Source: Anaerolineae bacterium (lineage in GTDB: Bacteria; Chloroflexota; Anaerolineae; Anaerolineales; Villigracilaceae). Taken from it: a DNA stretch of 33,040 bases. Position numbers and translations under genes: made by a program. Each line of letters starts with the position of its first letter. Position 1 is the stretch's first letter. The DNA lies in contig JABGOQ010000131.1 in the NCBI GenBank assembly GCA_018645405.1, forward strand, positions 1-33,040. Direction: 5' to 3'. Shown here piece after piece: positions 1 through 8,147 of this stretch. The notes under the pieces are model-generated. The model saw only the letters and a program-made list of their open reading frames with translations, ran no database searches and was not told where the DNA came from.

Positions 1-2
1 AT

Positions 3-281
3 CTGAAAGAGTCTTATGACGGTTGCAATACGGGTGAAGTCATTGGATATGATGGGCTGTTTTACCCAGTCAACGCAGTTGCCATTGATCCTAACAATCC
101 TGATATTTTTTATGTAGGTACAGACAGCGGCGTTTATATCTCCTTTAACGGTGGCGAAAACTGGGAGCAAATTAATGATGGATTATTAGGAACACCAATT
201 ACTTATTCTATCGTTGTGGATGATGAGGGTAATGTATATGCCACCACGCCTAATGGCATCTTCAAATTGAATATTAAATGA
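3..281 (+). CDS. C-terminal fragment of a BNR/Asp-box beta-propeller protein (5' end outside window)
   Basis: Only the last 92 codons are visible; the reading frame is open from base 3 and ends with TGA at 279-281. The peptide contains the Asp-box signature SFNGGENW preceded by AIDPNNPDIFYVGT and followed by a second strand set ending NGIFKLNIK, typical of BNR/sialidase-like or Ycf48-like beta-propeller blades. Its stop overlaps the ATG of the next gene as ATGA, the same arrangement found between the next two genes. I infer, without being able to see it, that this may be a third member of the ATPase-plus-ectodomain family downstream, with a beta-propeller as its ectodomain. It could equally be a stand-alone propeller protein. 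Confidence 0.8.
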   Translation: MKESYDGCNTGEVIGYDGLFYPVNAVAIDPNNPDIFYVGTDSGVYISFNGGENWEQINDGLLGTPITYSIVVDDEGNVYATTPNGIFKLNIK

Positions 282-2806
282 ATACTCCAACTAATCCCAC
301 CCACTCCTGTAATTTCTTTGTCGTAGGCGGTACCCTCGGACGTGAAGCCGCGTCCTATGTTCGTCGCCCTGTGGATGAAGAGCTTCTGCGCTTGACCCTA
401 GCTGGGGAATATAGCAATGTGCTGGCTGCCCGACAAACAGGGAAATCATCGCTAATGGTGCGGACATCGGAGCGGTTGAAAAGAGAAGGGGTGCGACCCG
501 TCATCATCGATCTGACATCCATCGGGAGTGCGGTCTCGCCCAGCGAGTGGTATTTTGGGCTACTCAGTCGTTTGAGCCGAGAATTAAGTCTGGATATCGA
601 CGAGCAAGCCTGGTGGCAGGCACGCACCGAGAAAAGTCCTATTCAGCGTTTTAGCGATTTTTTGCGAGATGTCGTTCTGGAAGAAATCCCAGAGAAAATT
701 GTCATCTTTGTGGATGAAATCGATTCCACGCTCAAACTCGATTTCACCGATGATTTCTTTGCGGCAATCCGCGCTGCCTATAATGCGCGTTCAACTGATA
801 GAGCGTATGATCGTCTGACTTTTGTCTTGCTTGGCGTTGCCCGTCCCGCCGACTTAATCAAAGATCGCACCCGCACACCTTATAATATTGGCACGAGCGT
901 AGATGTGACCGACTTCCAAGAAGATGAATTGCAAGGCTTTGAAGATATTCTTGAAGCGGCTTTGCCGCGGCAGGGTCGTGAAGTTCTTCGGTGGGCACTC
1001 GAATGGACAGGTGGACAACCATATTTAACGCAAAAACTCTGCGCCGAAATTCTTGAACAAGCTAATGGTAATTTGTCAGAAAAAGATTTATCTGAATTGG
1101 TAGAAAATTTTTTCTTGGGGGACAAAGCGCGTACAGAAACCAATCTTCGTTCAATTCGAGATAGAACCAGCGGCAACCCGTATGCATCCAAGATGTTGCG
1201 TATCTACAAAAAGGTACTCAAGGGCAAGGAAATTGCTTCGGAAGAACGCTCTATTGAGCAGAATGAATTGAAGCTAACAGGTTTGGTGAAGGTAAATTCA
1301 CAAGGGAATTTGCTGGTACGCAATCGCATCTATGCACGCACTTTTGACTTGACTTGGGCGAAAACCAATATCCCTGTCACAACAGGGCAGCGACTGAGTA
1401 TGGCTTTGTCAGTGATTACTGTTTTGGCATTAGGTTTTGCAGGGTATTTCTATTATCAGCAACAGAATCAAGCAAATGAAGTGTTAGCGCAGACCTATAT
1501 TGAGAACTTCACGACTAGTGCAAGTCAGGAAATCCGAATCAGTGGTTTAGCTGGTCTTTTGGGCTTAGGGGATGAATATGCTATACAAGCAGAAGAGTTG
1601 TTTGCTAATCTAAGCTATGAAGAGCAATTAGCTCTCTTTGATTTGACAACGCCTGCAAATGTGGGCAATGAGCTATTTGCTGTAATCGAAAGCTTATATC
1701 AAGAGCAGCGCAATACCCCCGAAGGGAATGAATTGCTCATAGCAATGGCTGGTGTCTTAGAGCAAACATCTGCATCTGGTTCTACCAGTTTGACACTGGA
1801 GATCAATGCTTGGTTAGATGGACGTGGGCAGGTTGCGTTGGAACAATATGAGACAGCAATTACTTTTTACAAAAATGCTTGGAAAAAGAGTCAGGATCGT
1901 AGACAAGAAAACTCCGGTGTTTTGTATGATCGTGGGTTGACTTACGCAGCGACAGAAGATTACGATTTGGCGCTGAATGATTTCAACGAGACCGTTGAAT
2001 TGGATGCTGAGAGAGTGTCAGATATTGAAGATTTCATCTTAGACAATCAAGAGCTTACAGATTATCTTCGCGAGAATTCTACTAATTATCCTAACCTAGA
2101 AGGCGAAATTGTTATCCCTACACCAGGTGCCACCTCTACGCCAAATGCAACGCCTACGCCGAGTCCGACAGCTATGTCAGAAGGGTGGTTATTCTTTGAT
2201 GATTTTGAAGGTCAGCCTGGTCAATATGTCGTCATAGATAAAAATTCAGAGGTTGAGGTTGTCCAGCTTGATGGCAATAACGTTTTTTACTTAGATGTGG
2301 TTGACGCAGGTACTACAATTGGCTTTGACGAACTCATTGAAATTGCAGACACCATGGATGACTATGCTATTGAGTTTGACATGATGATGTCTGATTTTAA
2401 TTACGGTAGGGGAGAAAAAGCGTATTTTCAGATATTTCTCCGCTCAGATATTTTCTTAAGGAGATATTCCTCTACGCAATATGTAGGTCATATGCTCATA
2501 GGAGATAATTTTGGATTTGACAATAGTAACTCGATTTCGATTCAGTACTCTTCACCAGAAAGGCGGAGGGAAGCAATCAGTCTCAATGATGGAGACAGTC
2601 TGAAAGGAACAATCTCTAGAGTTGTTCAACAAGATACTTGGTACCATCAAAGACTCGAGATTAAAGGGGAAAAAATAATATGGTATATTGACGGCATCCT
2701 TCAATTACGAGCTGAGGATTCAAGGATACTAACAGGTGTACCTGCGATTGATTGCAGCGGAGGACAATTTTATTTAGATAACATTCTTGTAGAGTCTCTA
2801 GAATGA
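278..2806 (+). CDS. AAA-like ATPase, single TM helix, C-terminal LamG/concanavalin-like ectodomain
   Basis: 842-residue predicted membrane protein. Residues about 12-365 form an AAA-like domain (AAA_35 type): P-loop RQTGKSS at 52-58 with Lys56, Walker B IVIFVDEID with Asp146/Glu147, a sensor-like strand FVLLGVARP, then a winged-helix-like segment. One hydrophobic helix lies at about 375-393. The region after it is helical with a TPR-like pair (VLYDRGLTYAATEDYDLA). A Pro/Thr-rich linker (about 614-632) leads to a beta-rich domain from residue 635 resembling LamG/DUF1080-like sandwiches (FFDDFEG start, IIWYIDGILQLRAED). Predicted topology is ATPase inside, C-terminus outside. The start is fixed by the ATGA overlap with the upstream gene. 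Residues 1-610 align almost without gaps to the next gene and then diverge completely. Function is unknown; a signalling or conflict-type receptor ATPase is an inference. Confidence 0.88.
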   Translation: MNTPTNPTHSCNFFVVGGTLGREAASYVRRPVDEELLRLTLAGEYSNVLAARQTGKSSLMVRTSERLKREGVRPVIIDLTSIGSAVSPSEWYFGLLSRLSRELSLDIDEQAWWQARTEKSPIQRFSDFLRDVVLEEIPEKIVIFVDEIDSTLKLDFTDDFFAAIRAAYNARSTDRAYDRLTFVLLGVARPADLIKDRTRTPYNIGTSVDVTDFQEDELQGFEDILEAALPRQGREVLRWALEWTGGQPYLTQKLCAEILEQANGNLSEKDLSELVENFFLGDKARTETNLRSIRDRTSGNPYASKMLRIYKKVLKGKEIASEERSIEQNELKLTGLVKVNSQGNLLVRNRIYARTFDLTWAKTNIPVTTGQRLSMALSVITVLALGFAGYFYYQQQNQANEVLAQTYIENFTTSASQEIRISGLAGLLGLGDEYAIQAEELFANLSYEEQLALFDLTTPANVGNELFAVIESLYQEQRNTPEGNELLIAMAGVLEQTSASGSTSLTLEINAWLDGRGQVALEQYETAITFYKNAWKKSQDRRQENSGVLYDRGLTYAATEDYDLALNDFNETVELDAERVSDIEDFILDNQELTDYLRENSTNYPNLEGEIVIPTPGATSTPNATPTPSPTAMSEGWLFFDDFEGQPGQYVVIDKNSEVEVVQLDGNNVFYLDVVDAGTTIGFDELIEIADTMDDYAIEFDMMMSDFNYGRGEKAYFQIFLRSDIFLRRYSSTQYVGHMLIGDNFGFDNSNSISIQYSSPERRREAISLNDGDSLKGTISRVVQQDTWYHQRLEIKGEKIIWYIDGILQLRAEDSRILTGVPAIDCSGGQFYLDNILVESLE

Positions 2807-5469
2807 ATAATAACGACTTCTCTAACTCCTTCTTCGTAGTCGGCGGCACGCTCGGGCGTGAAGCCGCGTCCTATGTCCACCGCCCTGTAGATGAAGAGCT
2901 TCTGCGCCTGACTCTGGCTGGGGAATACTGCAATGTGCTTGCTGCCCGGCAAACAGGCAAATCGTCGCTGATGGTGCAAACATCGGAGCGATTGAAAAGA
3001 GAAGGTTTTCGCTCCGTCATCATCGATCTAACCTCCATCGGAAGTGCTATATCGCCAAGCGAATGGTATTTTGGTTTACTCAGCCGTTTGAGCCGGGAAT
3101 TAAGTTTGAGCATCGACGAGCAAGCCTGGTGGCAGGCGCGCTCCGAACAAAGCCCCATCCAACGCTTTAGCGACTTCCTGCGCGAAGTCGTTCTTGAAGA
3201 GATTCCTGAAAAAATTGTCATCTTTGTGGATGAGATTGATTCCACCTTGAAATTGGATTTCACCGATGACTTCTTCGCTGCCATCCGAGCTGCCTATAAT
3301 GCCCGATCCACAGATAGAGCTTATGACCGCCTGACTTTCGTCTTGCTCGGCGTGGCTCGACCAGCAGATTTGATCAAGGATCGCACGCGTACCCCATATA
3401 ATATCGGCACAAGCGTGAACGTGACCGATTTTCAGCAGGATGAATTACAGGCTTTTGAAGATGTTCTGGAAGAAGCTTTGCCGAGACAGGGGCGAGAAGT
3501 TTTGCGCTGGGCACTAAATTGGACAAGTGGACAACCCTATCTCACCCAGAAACTCTGCGCTGAGATCATTGAACAGACAAGCGGGGAACTCACAGAAAGT
3601 GCATTATCTGAATTGGTCAAAAATCTTTTCTTAGGAGATCAGGCGAGAACTGAAACAAATCTGCGTTCAATTCGTGACCGTGCTAGCGGCAATCCCTATG
3701 CAGCGAAAATGCTGCGTATTTACAATAAAGTGCTCAAGGGCAAAGAAGTTGCTTCTGAAGAACGCTCTATTGAGCAGAATGAATTGAAGCTCACAGGTTT
3801 GGTTAGGGTCAGTTCGCAAGGGAATTTGCTGGTACGCAATCGCATCTACGCACGCACTTTTGACTTGGATTGGGTGAAAGACAATATTCCTGTCACAACT
3901 GGGCAACGCTTGAGCATGGCCTTATCTATTATCACTGTCTTGGCATTAGGATTCGCGGGGTATTTCTACTATCAACAACAAAACCAGGCGCGTGAAGTTC
4001 TTGCACAAACTTATACGGAGAACTTTACAACAAGTGCTAGTCAAGAGATACGCATCAGCGGCTTGGCTGGGTTGTTTCACTTAGGGGACGAGTATGCTGT
4101 GCAAGTAGAAGAGCTATTCAATGGACTAAGCCATGAAGAACAGCTTGCCCTTTTGAATCTCGAAACGCCAGAGAATGTAGGGGATGAATTATTTGTTGTG
4201 ACTGAAGCTTTGTATCAGGAGCAACGCAATACCCCTGAAGGGAATGAATTGCTTCTGACAATGGCTGGCATTCTGGAGCAGACTTCGGCTTCTGGAGTTA
4301 CCAGCCTAACACTTGAAATTAATGCTTGGTTGGATGGAAGAGAGCAGGCAGAACAAGGTGTTAATGACTCAGCAATTACTTTTTATACAAATGCTTGGAA
4401 AAAGAGTCAGCAACGAGGGCAGGAAAATCCTGGTGTTTTATATGATCGAGGGATGGCTTACGCAGCGACAGAAGAATACGATTTGGCACTCCTTGATTAT
4501 GATTTAGCTGCAAGCATCACTACAAACAAATATTCTGAAATAGGTATTGCGATATCTGAGAATCAAGAATTAAAAAAATATTTTGCTGAGAACAAAAACA
4601 ACTACCCCAACCTGAGCGAAATCACTGTTACCACAAACGAAGCGATTGTTTTTCCCGACAGCGAACCAATTCAAACTATACCGCCTGTAATCGTCTCAGA
4701 AAAAGACGGGATGGAATTACTTTATGTCCCAGCTGGGGAGTTCGAGATGGGAAGTAAAGATGGCGATGCAGACGAGAACACAGTACAGATAGTTTACTTA
4801 GACGCTTTTAGAATTGACAAAACTGAAGTTACGAATACCATGTACGCTAAGTTTCTTCAAGAAATTAACGTTCAAAGGGGTGATGATTTCTATCACTTAG
4901 ATGATATTACAATGCTAAGGGCAATTTGGTCTGGGTATGATGTACGTATTTACCAAACAGATGATGGGGTTTGGGAAGTGGAAGATGGGTATGAAAATCA
5001 TCCAGCTAATGATATGAGTTTTTTTGCTGCCAAAACTTATTGCGAACACGTAGGTCGTCGCTTACCAACGGATAAAGAGTGGGAAAAGGCTGCGAGCTGG
5101 AACGATATCACTAGAGAAAAATATACTTTTCCATGGGGAAACACCTTTGATTGCACTAGAGGTAATTTCCACGACCAAATATTTGAAAAAGATCGTGAAT
5201 TAGCTGTAGAGAAAAACTGTGATGGGTATCATCGATCTTCACCTGTAGGAACATTCTCTGAAGGCGCTAGCCCTTATGGGGCATTGGATATGGCTGGAAA
5301 TGTGGCTGAATTTGTTGATTATGAGTACTCAACTATGCGTGGTGGGTCTTGGTATATGTTCGGTTACAGAACATCTTATCGGCCAATAGGCCCAGACGCG
5401 TCTGACTCTCATCGCAGTTTTTTTTCCAAAATGTATCTGGGATTTCGCTGCGCACAAAATGTAGAGTAG
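2803..5469 (+). CDS. AAA-like ATPase, single TM helix, C-terminal FGE-sulfatase/C-type-lectin-like ectodomain
   Basis: 888-residue paralogue of the preceding gene. The AAA-like domain has P-loop Lys53 and Walker B Asp143/Glu144, a TM helix at about 372-390 and the same helical stalk with a TPR-like motif. From residue 635 it carries a formylglycine-generating-enzyme (FGE-sulfatase) domain: MELLYVPAGEFEMGS, IDKTEVTN, GRRLPTDKEWEKAA, YGALDMAGNVAEFV, RGGSW at 846-850 and GFRC at 880-883. The two cysteines that true FGE carries shortly after RGGS are absent (Met and Thr at the corresponding sites), so sulfatase activation is unlikely and a ligand-binding role is more plausible. The ATG overlaps the previous stop as ATGA (2803-2806), which suggests translational coupling. 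The ectodomain is predicted outside the cytoplasm. The physiological role is unknown. Confidence 0.88.
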   Translation: MNNNDFSNSFFVVGGTLGREAASYVHRPVDEELLRLTLAGEYCNVLAARQTGKSSLMVQTSERLKREGFRSVIIDLTSIGSAISPSEWYFGLLSRLSRELSLSIDEQAWWQARSEQSPIQRFSDFLREVVLEEIPEKIVIFVDEIDSTLKLDFTDDFFAAIRAAYNARSTDRAYDRLTFVLLGVARPADLIKDRTRTPYNIGTSVNVTDFQQDELQAFEDVLEEALPRQGREVLRWALNWTSGQPYLTQKLCAEIIEQTSGELTESALSELVKNLFLGDQARTETNLRSIRDRASGNPYAAKMLRIYNKVLKGKEVASEERSIEQNELKLTGLVRVSSQGNLLVRNRIYARTFDLDWVKDNIPVTTGQRLSMALSIITVLALGFAGYFYYQQQNQAREVLAQTYTENFTTSASQEIRISGLAGLFHLGDEYAVQVEELFNGLSHEEQLALLNLETPENVGDELFVVTEALYQEQRNTPEGNELLLTMAGILEQTSASGVTSLTLEINAWLDGREQAEQGVNDSAITFYTNAWKKSQQRGQENPGVLYDRGMAYAATEEYDLALLDYDLAASITTNKYSEIGIAISENQELKKYFAENKNNYPNLSEITVTTNEAIVFPDSEPIQTIPPVIVSEKDGMELLYVPAGEFEMGSKDGDADENTVQIVYLDAFRIDKTEVTNTMYAKFLQEINVQRGDDFYHLDDITMLRAIWSGYDVRIYQTDDGVWEVEDGYENHPANDMSFFAAKTYCEHVGRRLPTDKEWEKAASWNDITREKYTFPWGNTFDCTRGNFHDQIFEKDRELAVEKNCDGYHRSSPVGTFSEGASPYGALDMAGNVAEFVDYEYSTMRGGSWYMFGYRTSYRPIGPDASDSHRSFFSKMYLGFRCAQNVE

Positions 5470-5475
5470 GTATCT

Positions 5476-5583
5476 ATGACCATTTTCCAGTGCAACCAGA
5501 AAAAATTTAGCATCATAAACTCCAATCCCGAAAAAAGTCATCAGGGAACACGATATTATGATGGGGATGAATGGCCTAAATAA
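5476..5583 (+). pseudogene. 35-codon remnant homologous to the C-terminus of the small protein at 7639-7971
   Basis: A short in-frame ORF starts 6 nt after the FGE-domain gene. Its last 16 residues (SHQGTRYYDGDEWPK and one before) match the last residues of the 110-aa protein at 7639-7971, KGHQGTRYYDGSEWPK. The DNA match covers 48 nt with three differences. The first 18 codons have no counterpart in the intact copy. It is best read as the 3' stump of a second copy of that gene left by deletion or rearrangement, although a translated micropeptide cannot be excluded. Confidence 0.6.
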
Positions 5584-5584
5584 T
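5537..5584 (+). repeat. Left copy of a 48-nt direct repeat flanking uup
   Basis: Matches 7925-7972 in the same orientation at 45 of 48 positions. It covers the 3' end and stop codon of the small hypothetical gene. The two copies bracket the ABC-F gene and the intact small gene. Confidence 0.85.
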
Positions 5585-5670
5585 ATTGGTGAGGAAATAT
5601 GGCGATTTGTAAGGTCGGAGTAAGAGTGAATTACGAGTTCATATTTAAAGTCTTCTGAAACTTCCAACAG

Positions 5671-5697
5671 AAAAGCACTTTGATGTGCTTTTTTTCT
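5671..5697 (+). terminator. Rho-independent terminator after the ATPase/ectodomain gene chain
   Basis: An 8-bp perfect stem (AAAAGCAC at 5671-5678 with GTGCTTTT at 5685-5692) with a 6-nt loop runs into TTTTT. It lies about 200 nt downstream of the last gene of the ATPase chain and just upstream of uup. This argues that uup is separately transcribed and that an in-frame ATG at 5680, inside the terminator, is not its start. Confidence 0.8.
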
Positions 5698-5751
5698 TGT
5701 GTGTTAAACTGCAAGTATTATAGAGATTATTCACAAAAGGAATTTTTATTT

Positions 5752-7551
5752 ATGGCACTGATCAGCCTGCAAGATGTCAATCTGGGCTTTGGCGGTCCCC
5801 CGCTTCTCGAAAACGCCAATCTGCAAATCGAATCGGGGCAGTCTATAGGCTTGCTAGGTTTGAACGGGATGGGCAAAACGACCTTGCTCAAACTTATCCA
5901 CGGCGACCTGTCTCCTGAAAGTGGTGAAATCGCCCGTCAAGCAGATTTACGCGTCGCTTATTTGCCGCAGGAAATCCCGCATGGTTTGGGCGGTAGCGTT
6001 CGCCAAGTCGTCTCTTCAGAATTGGAAATCGCATCCCAAAATCTGGATGAAAGTGAAGCCTATTGGCAAAAGCAGCTCCAAATCGACAAGGTCATCTCTC
6101 GGATGCAACTCGATCCAGATGCTTCCTTTGATTTGCTTTCTGCTGGGCTGAAACGTCGTGTTTTGCTTGCGCTTGGGCTTGCGCGTGACCCCAATTTGCT
6201 TCTGCTCGATGAGCCGACCAACCACCTCGACATCGACTCTATCAACTGGCTGGAAGGCTTTCTCAAAAAATGGCGTGGCACCTTGCTTTTTGTGACTCAC
6301 GACCGCACCTTTCTTCAGAATATGAGCAATCGTATCATTGAACTCGATCGCGGCCAACTCTTCGATTGGGATTGTGACTACCCCACCTTTCGAAAGCGAA
6401 AAGAAGCCTTATTGGCAACTGAAGAAAAGGAGAATATCCTTTTCGACAAAAAATTAGCCCAAGAAGAGGTTTGGGTCCGACGCGGTATCCAAGCCCGTCA
6501 AACACGCAACGAGGGTCGTGTGCGTGCCCTAATCCGCTTGCGGAACGACCGCGCCAAACGTCGAGAACAACCCGGGAAAGTGAATCTGCAAGTTGATGCC
6601 AAGCAACGCTCCGGAAGGCTGGTTCTCGAAGCCAAAAATCTGAGCTACGCTTTTGAAAACCAGCCAATTGTCCAAGACCTGAGCCTAACCATCCAGCGTG
6701 GCGATCGTCTTGGTATCATCGGGGCTAACGGCTCAGGTAAGACCACCTTATTGCGCCTTCTGCTCAACGAGTTGAAGCCGCAAAAAGGTAGCTTGCAGCA
6801 TGGAATGAACTTGGAAATCGCCTACTTTGATCAAATGCGTTCCCAGCTAGACGAAACTAAGTCCATTCTTGATAATGTGAGCCAGGGTCTCGATGTGATC
6901 ACAATCAACGGGCGTGAGCGGAATGTGGTTGGTTATTTGGAAGGATTTTTATTTAGCAGAGAACGCATCCATGCCCCGATCAGTGCTCTTTCAGGAGGCG
7001 AACGTAACCGACTCTTGCTTGCTCGTCTTTTAGCTCGCCCCGCCAATCTGCTTGTGCTCGACGAACCCACCAATGATCTCGATATTGACACCCTTGAGAT
7101 CATGGAAAATATGCTCCTTGAATATCCCGGCACACTCATTCTAGTTAGTCATGACCGAGCTTTTCTTAATAATTTGGTTACCACCACCCTGATACTCTTC
7201 GGAAATGGAAAGGTGTCCAACTTCATCAGCGGCTATGATGAATGGCAGGAAGAAAAGGGAGCCAATGAGAAGAAGAAAGCCAAAAAGAAGTCAAAGAGGG
7301 TATCGTCCTCAGTGCCTAACAAGAAAAATAAGGCGAAGAAACTCACCTATAAAGAAGAACACGAGCTGGAAAAAATCCCAGGTAAAATCGAAGCCCTTGA
7401 AGCCGAGCAAGCCAAACTTAATACTATGTTAGCCGACCCCATTTTTTACCAGAAAAAGAGCTCTGAAGTTAGCGCAGCGGTTGAAAGATTGGAAATTATT
7501 GAGGAAGAACTCCAGGAAGCCTATAGTCGATGGAGTGAATTGGATATATAG
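5752..7551 (+). CDS. uup: ABC-F family ATPase, Uup-like
   Basis: 599-residue soluble protein with two ABC ATPase domains and no membrane segments. Domain 1 has Walker A GLNGMGKTT, a variant signature LSAGLKRR and Walker B LLLLDEPTNHLD. Domain 2 has GANGSGKTT, LSGGERNR and LLVLDEPTNDLD. The domains are joined by a charged linker containing KKLAQEEVWVRRGIQARQT. The C-terminal ~75 residues are a Lys-rich stretch followed by a predicted coiled coil (HELEKIPGKIEALEAEQAKL), the hallmark of the Uup subfamily. ABC-F proteins bind ribosomes at the E site, and Uup also affects precise transposon excision. The start at 5752 (MALISLQ) matches family N-termini; an upstream in-frame ATG lies in a terminator. 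The Shine-Dalgarno is weak (AAAGG about 11 nt upstream). No features of antibiotic-resistance ABC-F subtypes were recognised. Confidence 0.95.
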   Translation: MALISLQDVNLGFGGPPLLENANLQIESGQSIGLLGLNGMGKTTLLKLIHGDLSPESGEIARQADLRVAYLPQEIPHGLGGSVRQVVSSELEIASQNLDESEAYWQKQLQIDKVISRMQLDPDASFDLLSAGLKRRVLLALGLARDPNLLLLDEPTNHLDIDSINWLEGFLKKWRGTLLFVTHDRTFLQNMSNRIIELDRGQLFDWDCDYPTFRKRKEALLATEEKENILFDKKLAQEEVWVRRGIQARQTRNEGRVRALIRLRNDRAKRREQPGKVNLQVDAKQRSGRLVLEAKNLSYAFENQPIVQDLSLTIQRGDRLGIIGANGSGKTTLLRLLLNELKPQKGSLQHGMNLEIAYFDQMRSQLDETKSILDNVSQGLDVITINGRERNVVGYLEGFLFSRERIHAPISALSGGERNRLLLARLLARPANLLVLDEPTNDLDIDTLEIMENMLLEYPGTLILVSHDRAFLNNLVTTTLILFGNGKVSNFISGYDEWQEEKGANEKKKAKKKSKRVSSSVPNKKNKAKKLTYKEEHELEKIPGKIEALEAEQAKLNTMLADPIFYQKKSSEVSAAVERLEIIEEELQEAYSRWSELDI

Positions 7552-7638
7552 CTAAAAACCCTTGCAGGTATTAGTGTGGCGGGATGGTGTCACATTTATA
7601 TGGAAGGAAGTGAAGCAGATAATTTATAGGAGAAAAAT

Positions 7639-7971
7639 ATGAGCTTCGGTATTACGAAAACAATTCCGCAAAAAGAAAGTCAGGAAAGTGTAGATAAACT
7701 TTATGACGGTAGCATAAGTGAGTTTGAATTCCACAAAGCAGGTGGTCCCGCCAGGTTAAGTATTGGGGATTATGTCTATACGATATATCACCATCAAATA
7801 ATCGGGCGGCTGAAAATTACGCATTTTGTGGAAGGGGCTATGAATCCAAAATCTGGGAAGCCGCGCACCCTGATTTACGTCGCCTGCCCCGGCGAGCGAC
7901 TGACTAGGCCAATCGCAAAAAAAGGTCATCAGGGAACACGCTATTATGATGGGAGTGAATGGCCTAAATAA
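7639..7971 (+). CDS. Small hypothetical protein, possibly PUA/ASCH-like fold
   Basis: 110 residues preceded by a clear ribosome binding site (AGGAGA, about 6 nt before ATG). I do not recognise the family with certainty. The pattern LSIGDYVYTIYHHQIIGRLKI, a beta-hairpin following 'GD', resembles PUA-like (ASCH/EVE) domains that bind modified bases or RNA, but this is weak. No signal peptide or membrane helix is seen. The C-terminal tail KGHQGTRYYDGSEWPK is repeated at 5530-5583 as part of a gene remnant, so this gene has been duplicated at least once in the neighbourhood. It lies alone between uup (same strand, 87 nt upstream) and convergent msrB; no terminator is visible in the 176 nt between it and msrB. 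Confidence 0.7.
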   Translation: MSFGITKTIPQKESQESVDKLYDGSISEFEFHKAGGPARLSIGDYVYTIYHHQIIGRLKITHFVEGAMNPKSGKPRTLIYVACPGERLTRPIAKKGHQGTRYYDGSEWPK

Positions 7972-7972
7972 T
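7925..7972 (+). repeat. Right copy of a 48-nt direct repeat flanking uup
   Basis: Same orientation as 5537-5584, 45 of 48 identical. It is the 3' end of the intact small hypothetical gene including the stop codon. Confidence 0.85.
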
Positions 7973-8147
7973 TGAAATCCCCGCGTGGTCGAGGGAAAAT
8001 TAACAACTTTTCAAGATTGAGTGTTTTCACGTCAATGAGGCTGAGAGTAATTTGACATTAACCCCATTGGCGAGGTGGAGTCGGCAAGGTTGGCGTGGAG
8101 CAAATTATGCCCCTTATTTTTTCGCCAGATTTAGTTTTTACTTTTCT

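Noticed and set aside
4705-5469. The FGE domain gene as a diversity-generating-retroelement target
   Set aside because: No reverse transcriptase gene and no near-repeat of the 3' end of this gene occurs in the window. The fold alone is not enough evidence.
4705-5469. Sulfatase-activating formylglycine-generating enzyme
   Set aside because: The Cys pair needed for catalysis is absent and no sulfatase gene is nearby.
5680-5751. N-terminal extension of uup from an ATG at 5680
   Set aside because: This ATG lies inside the terminator hairpin, and the extra 24 residues do not fit ABC-F N-termini.
5752-7551. ABC-F protein as an antibiotic-resistance determinant
   Set aside because: The C-terminal coiled coil and linker fit the housekeeping Uup group; nothing points to a resistance subtype.
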